From contig JAPOSK010000515.1 in assembly GCA_026709725.1 (NCBI GenBank), forward strand, positions 1-21,580: 21,580 bases of DNA, written 5' to 3'. Shown in pieces: positions 1 to 6,640 of this stretch. Within the stretch, counting starts at the first letter, position 1; each line of letters begins with the position of its first letter. Below the pieces are notes generated by a model. That model did no database searches. It saw nothing but the letters and a program-made list of their open reading frames with translations, and was not told the DNA's origin. The translations under genes and the position numbers were made by a program. The stretch comes from Paracoccaceae bacterium (GTDB taxonomy: Bacteria; Pseudomonadota; Alphaproteobacteria; Rhodobacterales; Rhodobacteraceae).

Positions 1-321
1 CATATTCTCGGCCTGCTGGTTGAAGGGAAAGCAGAGGATATTGTGGATATCGACATTGCCGGAAAGTCCGATATCGCCGACTATCTGGTGGTGGCCTCGG
101 GGCGCTCAAGCCGACAGGTTGTTGCCCTCTGTGAAAAAATCACCGAATCCCTCAAGGCCGTATACGGTATGACTGTCGGCATCGAAGGCAAACAGCAGGG
201 CGACTGGGTTCTCATCGATGCCGGTGATATCATTGTGCACCTCTTCCGACCCGAGGTCCGGGAGTACTACCAGCTTGAAAAGATGTGGCTTCCCGAGGCG
301 CCATCAGACCCTTCACGCTGA
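1..321 (+). CDS. rsfS: Ribosomal silencing factor RsfS, 5' end outside window
   Basis: RsfS binds ribosomal protein uL14 on the 50S subunit and blocks joining with the 30S subunit when nutrients are low. The reading frame is open from the first base of the window, giving 106 visible residues. A GTG at 43 could be mistaken for the start, but the residues in front of it (HILGLLVEGKAEDI) match the conserved N-terminal region of the family, so the true start lies upstream. Family hallmarks are IDIAGKSDIADYLVVASG, GRSSRQV and, near the end, GDWVLIDAGDIIVHLF. The TGA stop shares its last base with the ATG of rlmH (TGATG), so the two are probably translationally coupled. The rsfS-rlmH pair is a standard bacterial arrangement. 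Identification is firm; only the N-terminus is missing. Confidence 0.95.
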   Translation, partial: HILGLLVEGKAEDIVDIDIAGKSDIADYLVVASGRSSRQVVALCEKITESLKAVYGMTVGIEGKQQGDWVLIDAGDIIVHLFRPEVREYYQLEKMWLPEAPSDPSR

Positions 322-794
322 TGAGGGTGCACCTTCTTGCCATCGGCAAAATCCGTACGGGGCCTGTTGCAACGCTGACTGAAGATTACATCACACGTTA
401 CAACCGTCTTGCCGGTCCTCTGGGAATCGGGCCGCTTGCGGTGCGTGAGGTCGAGCATTCCTGCAAGGATCCATTAAAAAAACTGCTTGACCGCAAGTGG
501 GATGCAGACAGCAATACGGCCCGTTATGCGCTTGATGCATCCGGATCGTGCTTGACCAGTGAAGCCTTCGCCCAACGGCTGGCATGTCACCGGGAGGAGA
601 ACATCGCCGATCTTGTCTTTGTTATCGGCGGTCCGGATGGTTTTGGCTCCAGGGGTCTGCCGTGCGACCTCCCTCGCCTCTCACTTGGCCCCATGACCTA
701 TCCGCATTTACTGGCCAGGGCCGTCCTTGCCGAACAGCTGTATCGGGCGACGACGATTCTTGCAGGCACTCCGTATCATTCCGGCCATGTCTGA
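321..794 (+). CDS. rlmH: 23S rRNA (pseudouridine1915-N3)-methyltransferase RlmH
   Basis: RlmH is a SPOUT-class methyltransferase that uses SAM to methylate N3 of pseudouridine 1915 in helix 69 of 23S rRNA, acting on assembled 70S ribosomes in the cytoplasm. I place the start at the ATG overlapping the rsfS stop, giving 157 residues, close to the family norm of about 155. The frame is open further upstream, but those residues are not family-like. The N-terminus MRVHLLAIGKIRTGP, the SAM-binding glycine loop FVIGGPDGFG around residues 100-109, and the C-terminal knot motifs LSLGPMTYPHLLARAVLAEQ and LYRATTILAGTPYH are all typical. The C-terminal tail (SGHV) is slightly different from the usual YHRE-type ending. 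It is followed after 41 nt by gpmI on the same strand. Confidence 0.95.
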   Translation: MRVHLLAIGKIRTGPVATLTEDYITRYNRLAGPLGIGPLAVREVEHSCKDPLKKLLDRKWDADSNTARYALDASGSCLTSEAFAQRLACHREENIADLVFVIGGPDGFGSRGLPCDLPRLSLGPMTYPHLLARAVLAEQLYRATTILAGTPYHSGHV

Positions 795-820
795 CAGTCC
801 GGCAAAATGGAGAGAATTGT

Positions 821-829
821 GAGGGAGAG
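821..829 (+). promoter_or_regulatory. Shine-Dalgarno that decides the gpmI start
   Basis: The purine run GAGGGAGAG ends 6 nt before the GTG at 836. The frame is open back to 584, through rlmH in another frame, so this site is the main evidence that gpmI starts at the GTG and not upstream. Confidence 0.6.
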
Positions 830-835
830 ATTCTT

Positions 836-2356
836 GTGATCGCCCGGGCCGGTCCAGTCGCCCTTTGCATCCTGGATGGGTGGGGACTTGTGCCGCCGGG
901 CCCGGGGAATGCCCCTGTTCAGGCCAACACCCCGGTTTTTGACCGCCTGTTGCGCGATTGGCCCAACACCAAACTCACCGCGCATGGGCCTGCTGTCGGA
1001 CTCCCTGAAGGTGTGATGGGAAATTCGGAAGTTGGCCATCTGCATATCGGGGCAGGCCGGGTTGTGCCCATGGATCGGGTCCGCATCGATGAGGCAATCA
1101 AGGATGGTTCACTTGCCGACAATGCATCACTGAAGGACTTCGCTCAGTCTGCCATCACGGCTGATGCCGCAATTCATGTTGTGGGGATCATTTCGGATTC
1201 CGGTGTCCATGGGTTGAGCGCTCATGTTGTTTCCCTCTGTTCAATCCTTGCCGATGCCGGTGCCAGAATCCATATCCATGCCCTGACGGACGGACGTGAT
1301 TCCCTTCCCGGTCTTGCAGCAGGACATCTGGAATCGCTCACCAACCGCCTCCCTGAGGCAGCAGGTGTGGCGACAATCACTGGTCGATACTACGCCATGG
1401 ATCGTGACCGGCGCTGGGCACGAATTGAGAAGGCGTGGCGCGCGATCATGCTCGCTGAGGGGCGCAGGGTCTCGTCATCGGCAGATGCTGTTGCCCGGGC
1501 CAGCCTAGCCGATGAGAGCGACGAGTTCTTCCAGCCTGCGGTCATGCATGACTATCAGGGTGTCCGACCCGGCGATCAGTTTCTCTTCACGAACTTTCGC
1601 TCCGACCGGATGCGGCAGATCACCGCTGCCATTGCCGACCGGGACTTCAGTGCATTTGCTACCATCGACAGGCCTCCCCTCGGCCCGATCCTGAGCATGG
1701 TCAAGTATTTTGACCCACCACGTTCCTGGATGCAGCATCTGTTTGATCGCCTCGCCATTCCGAACGGCCTTGGTGCCTGGTTGGCCCAGCACAACCGTAC
1801 CCAGTTTCGTCTTGCAGAGACTGAGAAGTTCCCCCATGTCACCTATTTTTTCAATGGAGGTGTTGAGGCCTGTTTCCGGGGTGAAGAGCACAGCATGGCT
1901 CCGAGCCCAAAGGTGGCCACCTACGATCAGGCGCCCGCCATGGCCGCCCCTGAGATCGCTGCGCGCTTTACCGAAGCCACTGCCCGCGACTTCGATTTTA
2001 TTCTGGTGAATCTCGCCAACCCCGACATGGTTGGCCACACCGGCAGCCTCCCGGCTGCGATTGCGGCCTGTGAAGCGACCGATGCAGCCCTCGGCAGGAT
2101 CGAGGATGCTGTCAAAAGCAGGGGGGGGCGACTGATTGTGACTGCCGATCACGGCAACTGCGAAATGATGATTGACCCGACCACCGGCGCGCCCCACACA
2201 GCCCATACGACCAGTCCCGTTCCCTTTCTCATCGCCCATGACTCCGGTATCAGGGTGCTCAATCCCGGCACCCTGACAGATATTGCGCCGACAGTCCTGG
2301 ACCTTCTTGATCTCGCACCACCCCCTGAAATGACCGGTCGCTCGCTTATTGATTGA
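836..2356 (+). CDS. gpmI: 2,3-bisphosphoglycerate-independent phosphoglycerate mutase
   Basis: GpmI interconverts 3- and 2-phosphoglycerate in glycolysis and gluconeogenesis, using two Mn ions and a phosphoserine intermediate. From the GTG start it is 506 residues, the usual length. Visible motifs are LCILDGWG with the first metal Asp near residue 14, GNSEVGHLHIGAGR with the phosphorylated Ser near 64, HALTDGRDSLPG, GRYYAMDRDRRW, NFRSDRMRQI, the LVNLANPDMVGHTG metal segment, VTADHGNCEMM and HTAHTTSPVPF. The alkaline-phosphatase-like metal ligands and the inserted phosphotransferase domain therefore appear complete. An 8-G run at 2121-2128 lies inside the gene. In many Alphaproteobacteria an envC-type M23 peptidase gene separates gpmI from ctpA; here only 129 nt separate them and no gene is seen there. 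Confidence 0.96.
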   Translation: MIARAGPVALCILDGWGLVPPGPGNAPVQANTPVFDRLLRDWPNTKLTAHGPAVGLPEGVMGNSEVGHLHIGAGRVVPMDRVRIDEAIKDGSLADNASLKDFAQSAITADAAIHVVGIISDSGVHGLSAHVVSLCSILADAGARIHIHALTDGRDSLPGLAAGHLESLTNRLPEAAGVATITGRYYAMDRDRRWARIEKAWRAIMLAEGRRVSSSADAVARASLADESDEFFQPAVMHDYQGVRPGDQFLFTNFRSDRMRQITAAIADRDFSAFATIDRPPLGPILSMVKYFDPPRSWMQHLFDRLAIPNGLGAWLAQHNRTQFRLAETEKFPHVTYFFNGGVEACFRGEEHSMAPSPKVATYDQAPAMAAPEIAARFTEATARDFDFILVNLANPDMVGHTGSLPAAIAACEATDAALGRIEDAVKSRGGRLIVTADHGNCEMMIDPTTGAPHTAHTTSPVPFLIAHDSGIRVLNPGTLTDIAPTVLDLLDLAPPPEMTGRSLID

Positions 2357-2485
2357 TTCGTTATCCCATCTGCGGTCCGGTCCTGGGGGTTGGTATCTCT
2401 GCGATCTTATGGTAGGGGCAATCCCACCCCAGACCGGTTGCCCTGTCGGGATTTGGCGGGATGTTGAAATCTGAGAGTTCTGTCC

Positions 2486-3805
2486 ATGCGATCCAGTCAC
2501 ACATGTTTTGGCATCATGCTTGCCGCGACCCTTCTGACCCTCTCTCTTCCCGTGCCGGCTCAGGAAGAAGAGGAAACCATCGAACTCTCCACATATGAGA
2601 ATCTATCGCTCTTCAGCGAGATCCTGACCCGGATTCAGGAGGATTATGTCGAGGAAGTCAATGAGACAGAACTCATTCAGGCCGCCATTAACGGCATGCT
2701 TCTCTCCCTTGATCCTCACTCATCCTACATCCCTGACAAACGCTACTCTTCAGTGCAGGAGCGGACATCGGGGCAGTTTGGCGGCCTCGGCATTGAGGTG
2801 ACCATGGAGAATGGTTTTGTCCGGGTTATCTCACCCATTGATGATACACCCGCCGCTGAGGCGGGTCTTCAGGCCGGTGATTTCATTACTGGCATTGACG
2901 GTGAGACTGTCATGGGAATGACCCTTGACCAGGCTGTCAAACGCCTCCGCGGTGAGCCTGGATCCGCAGTGACCCTTACAATTGACCGCGAAGAGGAAGA
3001 GGCCCCGTTTGATGTCGAGATCACGCGGGCGATCATAAAAATATCCTCGACTGACATTCGTGCTGAGGGCCGTTCACTCGTTGTCCGCGTCAAGGTCTTC
3101 AACCGTCAATCCGTGACCGGAATTATCGAAGGGGTTGAAGACATGATCACCGGGGGCAAGCCACTCGCTTCCTATGATGGCGTCGTCCTTGATCTCCGCA
3201 ACAATCCTGGTGGCCTTCTTGATGTCGCGATTGATGTCACTGATCTTTTTCTCGACTCCGGCGAGATTGTCTCTGTCCGCAATCGTGCTGACTCCTGGCA
3301 ATCATATGATGCCAAATCCGGGGATATTCTTGACGGAATTCCCATCGTCGTCCTGATCAACGGCGGCTCGGCTTCAGCCTCGGAAATCGTTGCCGGTGCC
3401 CTCCAGGATCACAACCGTGCTGTCGTGGTTGGAACGCAGAGTTTTGGCAAGGGATCTGTCCAGTCTGTATTCCGCCTGGGAGAGAGGTTCGGTGGAATGC
3501 AGTTGACGACGGCGCGCTACTACACACCTTCGGGTCGCTCTATTCAGGGCAACGGCATCACGCCGGATATCATCATCCAGCACCGCCTCTCCACACCAAC
3601 TCCTGACGATGATGAGCCAATCGAGGAATTCTACTCCGAGTCCGATCTCCCCAACAGCCTTGAGACCATCCAGACCAATCAGGAAATCGAGGCTTCGGAA
3701 ACACGTGCTGAGGAAGAGGTCAGTCGTGAAGAGCTGATCCGCAACGATCCCCAACTCGCCACAGCCCTTGATATCCTGCGCAGTCTCGCCGTGCTGAAAT
3801 CCTGA
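2486..3805 (+). CDS. ctpA: Periplasmic S41 carboxy-terminal processing peptidase (CtpA type)
   Basis: This is a serine protease of the CtpA/Prc family, exported to the periplasm and generally involved in trimming envelope proteins and controlling peptidoglycan hydrolases. The 439-residue product begins with a Sec signal peptide (MRSSHTCFGIMLAATLLTL, likely cleaved after PVPA). A PDZ domain lies at about residues 97-175 (GQFGGLGIEVTMENGFVRV and following). The catalytic core contains LDLRNNPGGLLD, INGGSASASEIVAGALQD and TQSFGKGSVQSV. By the spacing known for CtpB, the dyad is Ser297 and Lys322 with Gln326. A low-complexity acidic tail (about residues 370-420) follows the protease domain. GAGAG upstream of the ATG may serve as ribosome binding site. 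The substrate cannot be told from sequence. Confidence 0.93.
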   Translation: MRSSHTCFGIMLAATLLTLSLPVPAQEEEETIELSTYENLSLFSEILTRIQEDYVEEVNETELIQAAINGMLLSLDPHSSYIPDKRYSSVQERTSGQFGGLGIEVTMENGFVRVISPIDDTPAAEAGLQAGDFITGIDGETVMGMTLDQAVKRLRGEPGSAVTLTIDREEEEAPFDVEITRAIIKISSTDIRAEGRSLVVRVKVFNRQSVTGIIEGVEDMITGGKPLASYDGVVLDLRNNPGGLLDVAIDVTDLFLDSGEIVSVRNRADSWQSYDAKSGDILDGIPIVVLINGGSASASEIVAGALQDHNRAVVVGTQSFGKGSVQSVFRLGERFGGMQLTTARYYTPSGRSIQGNGITPDIIIQHRLSTPTPDDDEPIEEFYSESDLPNSLETIQTNQEIEASETRAEEEVSREELIRNDPQLATALDILRSLAVLKS

Positions 3806-3857
3806 GCAGCCTGCACCCCGGCCCGGGACATTCCAAGATCGTTCGTCTCGCATATCA

Positions 3858-4388
3858 ATGGTTCCCGTGCCCAAAACGCTCACCCATCGTCCCGATCCGG
3901 CCCTCTACCGACCCTGCGTCGGCATCATGCTGGCCAACGCTGTCGGCAAGGTCTTTGTCGGCCAGCGCATTGACAGCCATCAGGAGGCCTGGCAAATGCC
4001 ACAGGGCGGGATTGATGCCGGCGAAGACCCCATGGCAGCCACCTTGCGCGAGCTCCATGAAGAGACATCCATCACCGCCGACCTTGTTCAGAGAATTGCC
4101 ACGCGCGATGATTGGCTTTATTACGATCTCCCCACCGAACTCATCCCGCATCTGTGGGGCGGTCGCTATCTCGGGCAGCGACAAAAATGGTCCCTCTACC
4201 GCTTCACCGGAACCGACATCCAGATCTCCGTCGATACAGCAAACCCCGAATACTCCACCTGGCAGTGGCTGCCCTTTGATGAGCTGGCCAAGCGCATCGT
4301 TCCATTCAAAATGGAGCTCTATCTTGAGGTGATGGCCGGATTCGCTCCCCATTTCGAAAGTCCGGCCCGATCTGGGCCGCCATCATGA
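3858..4388 (+). CDS. rppH: RNA pyrophosphohydrolase RppH (Nudix)
   Basis: RppH removes pyrophosphate from the 5' triphosphate end of mRNA and so primes RNase E-dependent decay; related enzymes also hydrolyse diadenosine polyphosphates. The product has 176 residues. The Nudix box spans about residues 50-72 (GGIDAGEDPMAATLRELHEE followed by TSI), with the metal-binding Glu residues at 65, 68 and 69. The usual glycine near the end of the box is Ser, as is common in RppH. RPCVGIML, WQMPQGGID and QRQKWSLYRF are characteristic of this subfamily. The ctpA-rppH association is normal for Alphaproteobacteria, although a polysaccharide deacetylase gene often found between them is absent. No clear ribosome binding site is seen. 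Its TGA overlaps the ATG of the next gene (ATGA). Confidence 0.93.
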   Translation: MVPVPKTLTHRPDPALYRPCVGIMLANAVGKVFVGQRIDSHQEAWQMPQGGIDAGEDPMAATLRELHEETSITADLVQRIATRDDWLYYDLPTELIPHLWGGRYLGQRQKWSLYRFTGTDIQISVDTANPEYSTWQWLPFDELAKRIVPFKMELYLEVMAGFAPHFESPARSGPPS

Positions 4389-5281
4389 TCCCGCCCCGGA
4401 GCACACAGGACACTGACGCGAATGGTGATCTCCGCACCAGCGTCGACACCCGTGCTGTTGGTCTCGAAATCGGTCTTGACTTTATCCGCCTTGCCACCGG
4501 TCGGGAGCATCTGCACTATGGCCTGTGGCAGCCCGACCAGCAGATTGCCCTTGCCAACCTCTTCGCCGCTCAGGAAGCCTACACCGACAAACTTCTTGAG
4601 ATGCTTCCCGATCAATCCGATCTTGCCATCCTCGATATAGGTGGCGGCGCCGGCGAAACCGCCAGGCGGCTTCTCAAATTGGGACACAGTGTCGATGTGA
4701 TCGTTCCATCCGATACCCTTATGGAGCGTTGCCGCGTCAATCTTTCCGATCGCGCCCGCCTCTATCACAGCACCTTTGAAGATTTCCGGGCAGAACGGAC
4801 CTATGATGTGTGTCTGTTTTCCGAGAGCTTTCAGTATGTCCGCCTTGAGGTTGGTCTCAGAAAAGCAAAAAGCCTCCTCAAACCAGGTGGCATCATTCTC
4901 ATCGCTGACTGTTTCCGCAACGATGCCTACACGACGCCCCGCCCTGTTGGCGGTGGTATTCCCCTCGAACGCTTCTATGATGAGATGGAACGCAACGCCC
5001 TCACTGCCACGACCACCCACGACATCACTGCGTCTGTTGCCCCTTCAGTCGATCTTGAACGCCAGGTCTATCACTTCCTTCACAACACCCTTCTCCGCAC
5101 CAGCAGCTCTCTGAAAAGCACCCACCCCAAATCACACAAACTCATCCACATTCTGCTCAACAGAATTCTTGGCTCCAGACGAAAAAAGAAGCTCAACGAC
5201 CGCCTGCTCGGACATAACCGCACCTCCACCGACTTCATCAAGCACAACACCTACCTCTTCCTCGCCATTACACTGTCCTGA
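4385..5281 (+). CDS. Class I SAM-dependent methyltransferase, substrate unknown
   Basis: A 298-residue protein with a Rossmann-type methyltransferase domain at about residues 75-180. Motif I is LAILDIGGGAGETARRL (residues 80-96), followed by an acidic post-II segment (STFEDF) and LLKPGGIILIADCF after strand 4. The N-terminal motif REHLHYGLW is found in a group of small-molecule or lipid methyltransferases related to cyclopropane-synthase-like and methyltransferase-11 families. The C-terminal third is basic (GSRRKKKLNDRL) and not recognisable. The gene overlaps rppH by 4 nt (ATGA), so it should be co-transcribed and translationally coupled. It is the last gene of the left housekeeping block. 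The methyl acceptor cannot be assigned; the HYGLW motif argues against an rRNA methyltransferase. Confidence 0.8.
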   Translation: MIPPRSTQDTDANGDLRTSVDTRAVGLEIGLDFIRLATGREHLHYGLWQPDQQIALANLFAAQEAYTDKLLEMLPDQSDLAILDIGGGAGETARRLLKLGHSVDVIVPSDTLMERCRVNLSDRARLYHSTFEDFRAERTYDVCLFSESFQYVRLEVGLRKAKSLLKPGGIILIADCFRNDAYTTPRPVGGGIPLERFYDEMERNALTATTTHDITASVAPSVDLERQVYHFLHNTLLRTSSSLKSTHPKSHKLIHILLNRILGSRRKKKLNDRLLGHNRTSTDFIKHNTYLFLAITLS

Positions 5282-5306
5282 CCATGAAGCCCGGAATCAT
5301 TGATGG

Positions 5307-5325
5307 GCGGCATGCCGCGGTTTTT
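5307..5325 (+). terminator. Weak candidate terminator after the rppH-methyltransferase block
   Basis: The perfect palindrome GCGGCATGCCGC at 5307-5318 can fold as a 4-bp GC stem with a CATG loop and is followed after two G by five T. The stem is short, so termination is only possible. Its position 25 nt after the methyltransferase stop is appropriate. Confidence 0.25.
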
Positions 5326-5411
5326 GCACATGCTCACCTCCTGAAGTATGTCTTGATGTGTGCAGTTGCTTTTGGTGATTTTCAGCAGTGACGACATGTC
5401 TTGCCTCCAAT

Positions 5412-5516
5412 ATGGACCATGATCGAAAACCCGACATTATGCCAAAAAGGCCAGCTGCATGCTCACACTGCGGACATGAATTGCATGGAGCGCATGAAGA
5501 TGTTTCGCCACGATAA
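5412..5516 (+). pseudogene. Possible remnant of an IS66-type transposase (zinc-ribbon segment)
   Basis: The 282-nt stretch between the methyltransferase and the DNA methyltransferase holds no intact gene. One frame encodes a 34-codon ORF ending in RPAACSHCGHELHGAHEDVS. I recall the zinc-binding region of IS66-family transposases having the pattern R-P-x-x-C-x-x-C-G-x-x-L followed by an acidic stretch and a Gln-Val pair. Here the frame closes with two stops (taa tga) and then reads Gln-Val at about the expected distance. This suggests a broken, short transposase relic, but a chance CxxCG motif cannot be excluded on so few residues. No tnpA, tnpB or inverted repeats were seen. The rest of 5282-5563 shows only a weak promoter-like pair (TTGCAC at 5324, 17-nt spacer, TATGTC at 5347). 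Confidence 0.3.
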
Positions 5517-5563
5517 TGACAGGTCAAGACTGTCCGGGAGTGGCATGAATGTGGTGATTTGGT

Positions 5564-6640
5564 ATGACGGATTGCAATAGTCGCACGACCGTTCATGTCT
5601 ATGATTTCTTCGCTGGATGTGGAGGGACCAGTTGTGGCTTCCGCTCTGCGGGGATGGAGGTTGGGTTTGCGTTGGACCACGACCCGGACGCAGGAGCAAG
5701 TTTCAAAGCGAATTTTCCCGAAGCGCAATTCGAGCGTACGGATATTCGCAAGGTCGATATCGAAGCAGTCCAATCCAGGATGCACCAATCAAATCCAGTG
5801 CTCTTCAGCGGGTGTGCACCATGCCAACCCTACACGAGGCAAAAGACCACACGACCGAGGCTGGACCTGGATGAGCGTGTGCCTTTGCTTGACTGTTTTG
5901 CGAATCTTGTGGAAAAGTGTTTGCCGGATCTTGTCTTTGTGGAGAATGTGCCAGGATTGCAGAAGCTCAATGCGTGCAGTCAGCCATTTGGAGCTTTCGT
6001 GAAGCGACTTGAAGGTGCAGGTTACAAGTTGGACTATCGGCCAATCAAACTTGCCGGATATGGTATACCGCAAACCCGCTGTCGCCTTATCCTCATGGGG
6101 AGTCGTCTTGGCAGGGTCCGCTTGCCGGATGAGACTCATGGTCCGGGAACAGCAAACGAGCAATACGTGACAGTTCGGGACCGGATCGCTCATCTTCCAC
6201 CAATTCAGGCAGGGGAAGAGCATGACGATGTCCCCAACCATAAAGCGGCGAATCTCTCGGCACGCAATCTGGAGCGCATCAAGGCGACACCGGAGGGCGG
6301 CGGCAACCGGGATTGGCCGATCAATTTGATGCTCAAATGTCACAGGGGATTTTCAGGCTACAGTGATGTCTACGGCCGGATGTCGTGGGATGCCCCGGCC
6401 TCCGGGCTCACGACACGGTGCATAAGCTATTCAAACGGCCGCTTCGGCCACCCGGAGCAGCACAGGGCGATAAGTGTCCGCGAGGCTGCCTGTCTGCAAA
6501 CATTCCCCGAAGACTACACCTTCAAGGGGAGCATGGCGTCGATGGCAAGGCAGATTGGCAACGCAGTTCCGGTCCGCCTTGCCCGCCTTGTCGGACTTCA
6601 GTTCATCAAGCACCTCAAGGACGCGGGTGGTTTTTCCTGA
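5564..6640 (+). CDS. C5-cytosine DNA methyltransferase (Dcm family)
   Basis: This enzyme transfers a methyl group from SAM to C5 of cytosine in a specific DNA sequence. The 358-residue protein has the family motifs in canonical order: motif I DFFAGCGGTSCGFRSAG (14-30), motif IV SGCAPCQPYT with catalytic Cys87, motif VI VFVENVPG with Glu127-Asn128, motif VIII QTRCRLILMG (170-179), a target-recognition region at about 185-295, motif IX near SVREAACLQTFP (304-315) and motif X RQIGNAVPVRLA (329-340). It therefore appears active and single-specificity; the target cannot be predicted. The ribosome binding site is poor. Its TGA overlaps the ATG of the GHKL protein (TGATG), so they form one translational unit. 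With no recognisable endonuclease beside it, it acts either as an orphan methylase or as the self-marking part of an unusual defence system. Confidence 0.93.
   Translation: MTDCNSRTTVHVYDFFAGCGGTSCGFRSAGMEVGFALDHDPDAGASFKANFPEAQFERTDIRKVDIEAVQSRMHQSNPVLFSGCAPCQPYTRQKTTRPRLDLDERVPLLDCFANLVEKCLPDLVFVENVPGLQKLNACSQPFGAFVKRLEGAGYKLDYRPIKLAGYGIPQTRCRLILMGSRLGRVRLPDETHGPGTANEQYVTVRDRIAHLPPIQAGEEHDDVPNHKAANLSARNLERIKATPEGGGNRDWPINLMLKCHRGFSGYSDVYGRMSWDAPASGLTTRCISYSNGRFGHPEQHRAISVREAACLQTFPEDYTFKGSMASMARQIGNAVPVRLARLVGLQFIKHLKDAGGFS

Noticed and set aside
1505..2500. Long 331-codon open frame on the minus strand opposite gpmI
   Set aside because: It is fully antisense to a clearly identified gpmI and its translation has no recognisable domain; it results from codon bias in the sense gene.
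5284..5391. 35-codon ORF directly after the coupled methyltransferase
   Set aside because: No recognisable motif or ribosome binding site; covers the terminator-like palindrome.
5419..5580. 53-codon ORF (MIENPTLCQKGQ...) overlapping the start of the DNA methyltransferase, as a possible controller protein
   Set aside because: No helix-turn-helix pattern, no ribosome binding site, and an odd Met-rich composition.
5297..5788. 163-codon minus-strand ORF across the methyltransferase start
   Set aside because: Overlaps the conserved motif I region of the DNA methyltransferase in antisense; composition not protein-like.
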